Origin: Ectothiorhodospira magna
Lineage (GTDB): Bacteria > Pseudomonadota > Gammaproteobacteria > Ectothiorhodospirales > Ectothiorhodospiraceae
Assembly (NCBI RefSeq): GCF_900110965.1
Contig: NZ_FOFO01000008.1
Coordinates: forward strand, 1 to 64,000
Direction: 5' to 3'
Length of the DNA stretch: 64,000 nucleotides
Made by a program: the position numbers and the translations under genes. Below are positions 57,922-64,000 of the stretch, one piece after another. Each line of letters begins with the position of its first letter. Within the stretch, counting starts at the first letter, position 1. The notes beneath the pieces are model-generated. The model worked only from the letters and a program-made list of their open reading frames with translations. It had not been told where the DNA came from and did not search any database.

Positions 57922-59259
57922 ATGTCCAATCCAATCTGTAACGCGCTTGTGGCATTAACACTCGCCCTGGCCTTTTCCGCCGACATCAGGCCGGTGATGG
58001 CACAATCCGGCCCACCACTGGACGCCGAGCATTCGGACCCGGGAAGGCTGGGCTGGATGACGGGTTTTCCGCCGCCGCCTGAAAAACTGATCACACACCC
58101 CGATTATTTCAGCTTCCCCAAGCTGCGCTGGACGGTGTGCCACATACGCGAGCTACTGCCGACCAAGCAGGTCAGCCGTGGCATCGGCGCGCCGGTGCCA
58201 CTGACATACGCCCTCGATGACGGCATTGATGCCGTGCGTTTCACGCCACTGGATGGCGATGAACCCATGACATGGAAGGCGTCGCTCTCGGCCAATTACA
58301 CCGACGGCATACTCATCATCCATAAGGGTCGGGTAGTTTACGAACGGTACTTCGGCTGTCTCGACGAAATGAGCCAGCACGCGGCGATGTCCATGACAAA
58401 GTCTCTGACGGGGCTGCTGGCCGAGATCCTGGTGGCGGAGGGAACGCTTGATGATACCGCCAAAGTGGCCACCCTTGTCCCGGAACTCTCCTACGGCGGG
58501 TTTGGCGAGGCCACCGTGCGCCAGGTCATGGATATGACAACGGCTCTCGATTACAGCGAAGACTATGCCGACCCCGGGGCCGACATATGGGCCTATTCCG
58601 CGGCGGCAAGTCCATTGCCGAAACCCGAGGGGTATGAAGGTCCAAACGGGTATTTCGAATATCTTCAAACCGTTGGGCAGGACGGGATTCATGGACAGAC
58701 TTTCGGCTACCGGACCGTCAATACGGATGCCCTCGGCTGGATCCTCTCGCGGGTGACGGACAGGAATATCGCGGAGCTGCTGTCGGAACGTATCTGGAGC
58801 AGAATGGGCGCGGAGCAGGATGCCTACATGACCATCGACGGCAAGGGCATACCATTTGCGGGTGGCGGGTTGAGCGCCGGTCTGCGTGATATGGGGCGAA
58901 TCGGCCTGCTGATGCTGAACGGCGGAGAGATCAACGGACAACGGCTGTTTCCCGAATCGGTCGTGGCGAACATCCGCGCCGGTGGCGACAGGGAAGCCTT
59001 TGCAAGGGCGGGGTATGCCACCCTTGACGGCGGCAGCTACCGTGGCATGTGGTGGATTTTTCACAACCCCCATGGTGCCTTCGCGGCACGCGGCGTCCAT
59101 GGGCAGACCATCTATGTGGACCCGACCGCCGAAATGGTGATCGTGCGTTTTTCATCCTTCCCCACGGCAAGCAATGCCGGGATCGATCCGACCTCACTGC
59201 CCGCCTATCAGGCCGTGGCCGAGTATCTGATGGGATCCAGCCTTGTGTCCGCGGATTGA
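57922..59259 (+). CDS. NylB-like serine hydrolase (class C beta-lactamase fold)
   Basis: This 445-residue protein has a signal peptide (about 1-27). The beta-lactamase-family SxxK is Ser157-Met-Thr-Lys160 in 'HAAMSMTKSLTGLLAEIL'. 'DGILIIHKGRVVYERYF' and 'FGYRTVNTDALGWIL' (the Tyr/Asn block) resemble 6-aminohexanoate-dimer hydrolase-type carboxylesterases rather than true AmpC enzymes. 'GVHGQTIYVDP' holds the third motif (HxG-like). Likely periplasmic; the substrate is unknown. The gene is bracketed by 62-bp direct repeats and ends seven bases from the convergent YbjN-like gene. Confidence 0.85.
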   Translation: MSNPICNALVALTLALAFSADIRPVMAQSGPPLDAEHSDPGRLGWMTGFPPPPEKLITHPDYFSFPKLRWTVCHIRELLPTKQVSRGIGAPVPLTYALDDGIDAVRFTPLDGDEPMTWKASLSANYTDGILIIHKGRVVYERYFGCLDEMSQHAAMSMTKSLTGLLAEILVAEGTLDDTAKVATLVPELSYGGFGEATVRQVMDMTTALDYSEDYADPGADIWAYSAAASPLPKPEGYEGPNGYFEYLQTVGQDGIHGQTFGYRTVNTDALGWILSRVTDRNIAELLSERIWSRMGAEQDAYMTIDGKGIPFAGGGLSAGLRDMGRIGLLMLNGGEINGQRLFPESVVANIRAGGDREAFARAGYATLDGGSYRGMWWIFHNPHGAFAARGVHGQTIYVDPTAEMVIVRFSSFPTASNAGIDPTSLPAYQAVAEYLMGSSLVSAD

Positions 59260-59261
59260 AC

Positions 59262-59323
59262 GGCGACTATTTCGTCAGTACCTCGCCGCGGAACTGAAGC
59301 AACGCCACACGCCACCAGTCCAG
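59262..59323. repeat. Direct repeat, copy 2 (62 bp), 3' end of the YbjN-like gene
   Basis: Partner of 57650-57711 with four mismatches; it contains the stop and last codons of the YbjN-like gene. Confidence 0.9.
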
Positions 59324-59731
59324 GGTATCGTCCAGGTTGCGCTCGGTCACGCCGAAATCCAGATTCACATTCATCTCCAGCACCGGGTCCCCATCGCCGT
59401 CCAGATAGGCCTTGCCGAAACGGGCGGTACGGTTCCAGCGGTTCATGTCTTCCAGCGTGTACTGGCCATTGGTCTGCCAGGCGCTGGTGAACTGAATGTT
59501 CTTGCAATCCCGGTTCTCCGAGCAGCCATAGAAGATGATGGCGCAACTCGTGCCGTCAATGCGACCACGGATCATGGGATCGCCCGTGCCGTCGGTAGTC
59601 AGGGTTGCCGAGCCATACCCCTGGGCAAGTTGACGGATCTTCTCCGGATTGGTTGCGTCGACAATCTCGGAGGCCGACAGGGGGCCGGCCGCGGCCAGCA
59701 GAATGGCGATCATCATCCAGGGTTTCAGCAT
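59267..59731 (-). CDS. YbjN domain-containing secreted protein
   Basis: The protein has 154 residues. A signal peptide (about 1-20, 'AAAGPLSAS') precedes a YbjN-like domain: 'GTSCAIIFYGCSENRDCKNIQF', 'WNRTARFGKAYLDGDGDPVLEMNVNL' and 'LDDTLDWWRVALLQF'. Three cysteines sit in the first block. YbjN proteins are regulators or chaperone-like in enterics; secreted relatives such as this one have no known role. Its 3' end is duplicated at 57650. Confidence 0.8.
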   Translation of the reverse strand: MLKPWMMIAILLAAAGPLSASEIVDATNPEKIRQLAQGYGSATLTTDGTGDPMIRGRIDGTSCAIIFYGCSENRDCKNIQFTSAWQTNGQYTLEDMNRWNRTARFGKAYLDGDGDPVLEMNVNLDFGVTERNLDDTLDWWRVALLQFRGEVLTK

Positions 59732-59966
59732 GCTTCAGTCTCCCTCAAGACGGTTCAAGGACATTGCCATGATTCAGGCCCGGAGCCTGATGACAGGGCC
59801 ATGCATGGTGGAATTTATACCACTTGCATCCCCGTCTGTCCCCCCCATGGCACCGGGACTTCCGACGCGCCATTCGCGGGCAGCCTGACCGCATGCCCCG
59901 AGCACTGGCATCCATCGGCCGTTGGCCTCAGAATTCGGACCAACTCAAGCAACCGCTCATACGCTC

Positions 59967-60908
59967 ATGCCTGATATTGTGGTGATGTTCTTCCTCCTCG
60001 GCCTGGTGGCCGGGCTGCTCAAGTCCGACCTGACCATTCCCAAGGCCGCCTACGACACCCTCAGCCTGCTGCTGATGCTCACCATCGGCCTGAAGGGGGG
60101 CATGTCGCTCCATGGCAATCTCAGTCTGTCGGTGGTTCAGGATCTGCTGGCGGTGGCGGTGCTGGGGGCACTGATTCCATTGATACTCATGCCGCTGCTG
60201 CTGCGGGTGATCCGGCTGTCGGTGGCCGACAGCGCCAGCATGGCTGCCCATTACGGTTCGGTGAGCGCGGGCACCTTTGCGGTGGCCCTGGCCTTTGCGG
60301 AGGGACTCCAACTGCCCATCAGCGCGGAGGTCACCCTGTATCTGGTCATGATGGAACTGCCGGCCATCATGGTGGCCATCATCCTCTACCGTCGCTACCG
60401 CGGCGCCCAGGCGGCCGCCAGCATGCGGGGACTGTGGCATGAAACCCTGACCAACCGAGGGGTGATCCTGCTGGTGGGCGGGGTGATCATCGGACTGCTC
60501 TACGGCCCCCAGGAAGGCGCCGCGGTGACGGACCTGCTCACCAATGCCTTCAAGGTCGTGCTGGCCCTGTTCCTGCTGGAGATGGGACTGACGGCCGCCG
60601 AGATCCTGCGCCCCGTTCCCTGGCAACACTGGCGCCTGCTGTGCTTCGCCGTGATCACCCCGTTTCTGCTGGGCGGCCTCGGCCTGGCCACGGGACTGCT
60701 GCTGGGTCTGCCCGCGGGCTCCCTGCTGATCCTGGCGGCACTCACCGCCAGCGCCTCCTACATCGCCGCGCCGGCGGCCATTCGCGCCGCCATTCCCGAT
60801 GCCAACATCGGCCTGGCCATGCTTGCCGCCCTTGGACTCACCTTTCCGGTAAACGTGATCGTGGGCATTCCCCTGTATTATCAACTGGTACGGTGGCTGG
60901 GGGCTTGA
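59967..60908 (+). CDS. SbtA-like sodium-dependent bicarbonate permease
   Basis: The protein has 313 residues from ATG 59967. About ten hydrophobic helices are arranged as two repeats. 'VAGLLKSDLTIPKAAYDTLSLLLMLTIGLKGG' opens repeat one, with 'HYGSVSAGTFAVALAF' in the core and 'LEMGLTAAEILRP' and 'ASASYIAAPAAIRAAIPDANIG' in repeat two, all typical of SbtA. In cyanobacteria SbtA imports bicarbonate with Na+ and is gated by the PII-like SbtB; no sbtB is seen here. It is convergent with nfeD. The 235 bases upstream are shared with the divergent YbjN-like gene. Confidence 0.88.
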   Translation: MPDIVVMFFLLGLVAGLLKSDLTIPKAAYDTLSLLLMLTIGLKGGMSLHGNLSLSVVQDLLAVAVLGALIPLILMPLLLRVIRLSVADSASMAAHYGSVSAGTFAVALAFAEGLQLPISAEVTLYLVMMELPAIMVAIILYRRYRGAQAAASMRGLWHETLTNRGVILLVGGVIIGLLYGPQEGAAVTDLLTNAFKVVLALFLLEMGLTAAEILRPVPWQHWRLLCFAVITPFLLGGLGLATGLLLGLPAGSLLILAALTASASYIAAPAAIRAAIPDANIGLAMLAALGLTFPVNVIVGIPLYYQLVRWLGA

Positions 60909-60912
60909 GTCC

Positions 60913-61389
60913 TCAACCGGCCGCGGCACCGTCCTCGGTGGGAAGCGGCCTGACGCGCAACTGCATGCCGTCGCGGGCAAAGGCCAGCACCCGGTCCCCG
61001 GCCTTCACCTCATCAGGCCCCTGGGCGGCATAGGTGGTATCCCCCACCCTCACCCGGCCCCGACCCGCCACGAAATCCGTGGCGGCGATATATTCCCGGT
61101 TGAGCAGGGCATCCATTTCCCGATTCATCACCGGGGCGTCACCCTGGGCCGCCCTGCCCCGCCGCTGCAACCAGAACCCCAGGCCGCAGGCACCGAGCAT
61201 GGTGATGGAAAAACCCATGAGATGCCAGGCAAAAGCCAGATCCGGCAACAGGGCCACGAACATGGCGGAGATCAGGGCGCCCAGCCCGATCCAGAGCAGG
61301 AACACCCCGGGGATCAGGATCTCCAGCCCCATCAGGATCATCCCCGCGATCAGCCAGAACCAGGGATTGGTCAGCAGCGTCTGCAACAT
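60913..61389 (-). CDS. NfeD family membrane protein
   Basis: The protein has 158 residues. Three or four membrane helices in the first 80 residues ('NPWFWLIAGMILMGLEILIPGVFLLWIGLGAL') are followed by an OB-fold NfeD domain ('GRGRVRVGDTTYAAQGPDEVKAGDRVLAF'). This is the short form without the ClpP-like protease. It sits 13 bases after the SPFH gene; such pairs work together in membrane-domain maintenance. Confidence 0.9.
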   Translation of the reverse strand: MLQTLLTNPWFWLIAGMILMGLEILIPGVFLLWIGLGALISAMFVALLPDLAFAWHLMGFSITMLGACGLGFWLQRRGRAAQGDAPVMNREMDALLNREYIAATDFVAGRGRVRVGDTTYAAQGPDEVKAGDRVLAFARDGMQLRVRPLPTEDGAAAG

Positions 61390-61402
61390 CGCCTGCCCTG
61401 CC

Positions 61403-62350
61403 CTATTTACCGGATGAGCCGGAGGTCAGGGCCTTGTTGTCCGCCCCCATCTGCTGCACCAGTTCGGTCACGCCGGCCACGGCACCGGTGATCCCCGAGG
61501 CCTCCAGGGGCATCAGGACCAGCTTGGAATTATCGGCCTTGCCGATCTGCTGCAGGGCCTCCACGTACTTGATGCCCAGGAAGTACTGCACCGCCTGAAT
61601 GTTCCCGGAGGCGATGGCCTCGGACACCACGCGGGTTGCCTCGGCCTCGGCCTTAGCCTCACGCTCGCGGGCCTCGGCCTCCAGGAAGGCCGCCTGACGC
61701 TCCCCTTCGGCGCGCAGGATGGCGGCCTGCTTTTCGCCTTCCGCCTGCAGGATCTCCGCCTCCCGCTTGCCGGTGGCCTCCAGGACCTGGGCCCGGCGCT
61801 TGCGCTCGGCGGTCATCTGCATGTTCATCGCCTTCTGCAACTCCGGCTCCATTTTCAGGTCGCGGATCTCGATGCGGACGATCTTGACGCCCCAGGGATT
61901 GGTGGCATCGTCGACGATGCCCATGAGAACATCGTTGATCTTGCTGCGATTGGACAGGGTATCGTCCAGATCCATGGAGCCGATCACCGAGCGCAGGTTG
62001 GTGGTGGTGAGATTGACGATGGCCTCTTCCAGGTTGCGCACCTGGTAGGCGGCGGAGGCGGCATCATCGATGCGGAAAAAGACCACGCCGTCGGCCACCA
62101 CGGCGGCATTGTCCTTGGTGATCACGGTCTGCGCCGGCACGTCCAGCACCTGTTCCATCACCGTCAGCTTGCGACCGATGCTGTCGATGAACGGCACGAT
62201 GATGTTGAGGCCCGATTCCAGGGTGCGGGTGTAGCGCCCGAACCGCTCCACGGTCCATTTTTCACCCTGCGGCACCGCCTTGACCGCCTTGGCAATGAAG
62301 ATGATGGTGACCACCACGATGGTGGTGGCAAAGATTCCAAAGGCTTCCAT
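61403..62350 (-). CDS. SPFH domain protein (stomatin/QmcA-like)
   Basis: The protein has 315 residues from ATG 62350, chosen because GGGGGA lies five bases upstream. One N-terminal membrane helix (about 4-26) is followed by the SPFH domain ('VPQGEKWTVERFGRYTRTLESGLNIIVPFID', 'VPAQTVITKDNAAVVADGVVFF') and a long Ala/Glu-rich coiled coil (about 175-250). It oligomerises at the inner membrane. The first gene of the SPFH-nfeD pair, which resembles E. coli qmcA-ybbK. Confidence 0.92.
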   Translation of the reverse strand: MEAFGIFATTIVVVTIIFIAKAVKAVPQGEKWTVERFGRYTRTLESGLNIIVPFIDSIGRKLTVMEQVLDVPAQTVITKDNAAVVADGVVFFRIDDAASAAYQVRNLEEAIVNLTTTNLRSVIGSMDLDDTLSNRSKINDVLMGIVDDATNPWGVKIVRIEIRDLKMEPELQKAMNMQMTAERKRRAQVLEATGKREAEILQAEGEKQAAILRAEGERQAAFLEAEAREREAKAEAEATRVVSEAIASGNIQAVQYFLGIKYVEALQQIGKADNSKLVLMPLEASGITGAVAGVTELVQQMGADNKALTSGSSGK

Positions 62351-62421
62351 GGTCATCCCCCAGGTTGTATATGCCGGATACGGGTCAGTATCGCGGATCA
62401 AGGCTCAAAACACACCCATGC

Positions 62422-63714
62422 TCACGGGGAGGCCATCGGCTCGGCATGACCCTTCATCGTCCCCTCCGGCCCGGACAGGACCAGGGCACCGGTGGCGTCG
62501 ATATCAAACCCGGTGACCGCGGCCAGGATGCGGAAGAAGGTCTGCTCCTGAAGCATCAGCGCCTCGGGGCAGGCCATCAGGGTGGAGGCGGGGTGCTGGA
62601 AGGTCAGGCCCTCGCCGGTGAGCGTGAAGCCCCCGTGGTAACGGTTGCAGGAGGCGGTGCCGGCCACCCGGCCGTCCTGGGCAAAAAACTGCAGGGTGAT
62701 GCGGGATTGATCCACGATCCCCTGACCGTCCAGGTCTTCAATGACCCACTCCCGGTCCGTGAGCAGGGACAGCGGCTCCCCTCCGCAGCCGTTCAGGGTC
62801 TCGTCGTCCCACTGCAGGATCACGGTGTAGGGGTGAGGCATGCCGCTCATGCTGTCGCGACAGATATCGGGGGCGACAGCGACCACCAGACGATGCCCGG
62901 CATCGGCGGCCCGGAAACGGGTCCGGGGTCCGTCCTGTCCCGTGTGCAGCAGGGGCAGGGTCAGGGTTTGCGCACCATAGCCGGTGACCAGGGTGATCCG
63001 GTCCTGCTCGATATCCACGTGCCAGCCCGGCTCCTGACCATAGGCGCGGAAGGGCAGGGAAGGGGGCGGTGTGATCCGGCAGGGCGGCAGTTCCCGCCCC
63101 GCCACACTGATCAGGGCCTCGCCGCCCTTTTCATGAATCCAGGTGTCGGGGTCCTCCACGCCTTCAAGGCGAACGCCGGATGCCGCCGGCACCGGCACCA
63201 GATCGTGGGCGGTGCCCGACACGATGAGGCGTGGCGATGCGTCCAGCACGACCTGTTCGGGACCGCAGGTGAAATGGGTGCCAAAGCGCGCCGCGGTGAA
63301 CGGAATCAGACGCAGCGGTCCGGTATCCAGAGTCTTCCCGGTCAGGGACAGCATCAGCGGTTCCGTCACTCGCAACCACTGCCCCTCCAGTTCCACGGCG
63401 CCCCGCAGTTCGTGGATGGCCGTCCCGCCCAGGGCGACGGAAGGCAGTTCAAGACGGAAGGGAATGGGGACCTGCCGGCCCTCCAGGTCAAGGCGCTGCT
63501 CGATCAGGATCTGCTCGCCGGTTGCGTCAAAGGCACGCACCTCGATGACAGCCACGGCCTGAGGCGGCAGGGCAATGCGCTCCGGATAGGTCAGTTCACC
63601 TTGAATGGTAACGGTGCCGTCACCATCCGGGGCGACCGTCCGGGCATCACGACAGCCGGGCAGGCTCACGAGCACGGCCAACAGCAAGATCACCAGGGAC
63701 ACGGGAAGACGCAT
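62422..63714 (-). CDS. YbaY/META domain lipoprotein
   Basis: The protein has 430 residues from ATG 63714 (GGAG eight bases upstream). The lipobox is 'LVSLPGC' at about 16-22. Domain one (about 33-135) is a YbaY-type beta-sandwich ('ELTYPERIALPPQAVAVIEVRAFD'). A middle part contains 'RAYGQEPGWHVDIEQDRITL', found in COG3650-like lipoproteins. The last 110 residues are a META/HslJ domain ('GRVAGTASCNRYHGGFTL', 'STLMACPEALMLQEQTFF'). Probably outer-membrane or periplasmic; related proteins are linked to envelope stress and novobiocin tolerance, but the role here is unknown. Confidence 0.83.
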   Translation of the reverse strand: MRLPVSLVILLLAVLVSLPGCRDARTVAPDGDGTVTIQGELTYPERIALPPQAVAVIEVRAFDATGEQILIEQRLDLEGRQVPIPFRLELPSVALGGTAIHELRGAVELEGQWLRVTEPLMLSLTGKTLDTGPLRLIPFTAARFGTHFTCGPEQVVLDASPRLIVSGTAHDLVPVPAASGVRLEGVEDPDTWIHEKGGEALISVAGRELPPCRITPPPSLPFRAYGQEPGWHVDIEQDRITLVTGYGAQTLTLPLLHTGQDGPRTRFRAADAGHRLVVAVAPDICRDSMSGMPHPYTVILQWDDETLNGCGGEPLSLLTDREWVIEDLDGQGIVDQSRITLQFFAQDGRVAGTASCNRYHGGFTLTGEGLTFQHPASTLMACPEALMLQEQTFFRILAAVTGFDIDATGALVLSGPEGTMKGHAEPMASP

Positions 63715-64000
63715 GGCATGGACTCCTGAGCAGGTGCGATTGACCAGCGTAACCGTTACCCACTCAGGAGTACACAGCCCGAGAGTCATCCACCAGGCCT
63801 GGCCGGCAGGTCAGGGGGATCTTCTGAACACGGCATTCCCGCGCACGCGGGAATCCAGTGCCGACTGATGACTCTGGACTCCCGCGTGCGCGGGAGTGAC
63901 GGCCGGAAGTCCAAAGTAGAGTGACAGGAAGATGCTTGCTCAGTACCTTCCTGCCCCTTCTTCACTCAGTCCTTCTTCGTTACCGGCCCCCGCCGGGTGG
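63715..64000. repeat. REP-like palindrome pair in a gene-free end
   Basis: ATTCCCGCGCACGCGGGAAT (63835-63854) and ACTCCCGCGTGCGCGGGAGT (63878-63897) are perfect palindromes set as an inverted pair, with flanking CCAGT/ACTCTGG. They share the core type of the units at 23732-23899. No gene is seen from 63715 to the end of the window. Confidence 0.75.

Noticed and set aside
57922-59259. True class C beta-lactamase (antibiotic resistance)
   Set aside because: The SxxK and Tyr/Asn blocks and the GRVVYERYF region fit NylB-like carboxylesterases; the AmpC KTG motif is not present.

Overview
The window looks like a chromosome segment from a free-living, GC-rich gammaproteobacterium. The gene orders aroQ-accB-accC-prmA, dusB-fis, ftsE-ftsX, tsaD/rpsU divergent, pilMNOPQ-ponA and the cysTWA-type permease all point to Gammaproteobacteria. 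A Chromatiales/Ectothiorhodospiraceae-like host is my best guess, but that is inference. Two predicted anion/bicarbonate transporters (a SulP permease and an SbtA-type permease) would suit an organism that fixes CO2, though no carbon-fixation gene is visible here. No rRNA, tRNA or CRISPR array was seen.

Region by region. Bases 1-3110 and 5473-6351 are accessory DNA. They hold decayed IS200/IS605 elements (three tnpB fragments and a tnpA stub), a REP-associated tyrosine transposase beside its likely repeats, and an intact-looking HicAB toxin-antitoxin pair with its own terminator. Between them lies a universal stress protein-SulP operon. Bases 6352-19305 form a nearly complete type IV pilus locus: pilE, pilV, pilW, pilX and pilY1 forward, then fimT and pilMNOPQ on the reverse strand. 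The penicillin-binding protein gene ponA is divergent from pilM.

Bases 19497-47536 are mostly housekeeping: haem (hemE), translation and tRNA modification (rpsU, tsaD, rsmD, prmA, dusB), phospholipid (plsY), biotin (bioH-bioC), heat shock sigma factor (rpoH), division and secretion (ftsEX, ftsY), an M16 peptidase pair, fatty acid synthesis (accBC), redox folding (a TlpA-like protein and dsbD), cutA, an orphan TRAP solute-binding protein and uvrD. Bases 47677-53439 encode 2-oxoglutarate dehydrogenase (sucA, sucB, lpd). Bases 53613-57600 encode a sulfate/thiosulfate ABC importer (sbp, cysT, cysW, cysA). Bases 57601-64000 are again more accessory: a NylB-like serine hydrolase flanked by 62-bp direct repeats, a YbjN-like protein, an SbtA-like permease, an NfeD-SPFH pair and a YbaY/META lipoprotein, closing with a REP-like palindrome pair.

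Most genes are familiar. The observations most worth a second look are a perfect CIRCE operator just upstream of rpoH, the direct repeats bracketing the NylB-like gene (one copy being the 3' end of its neighbour), the abrupt composition change inside pilQ, and an IS end that supplies the stop codon of the stress-protein gene. I did not find a clearly new multi-gene system.
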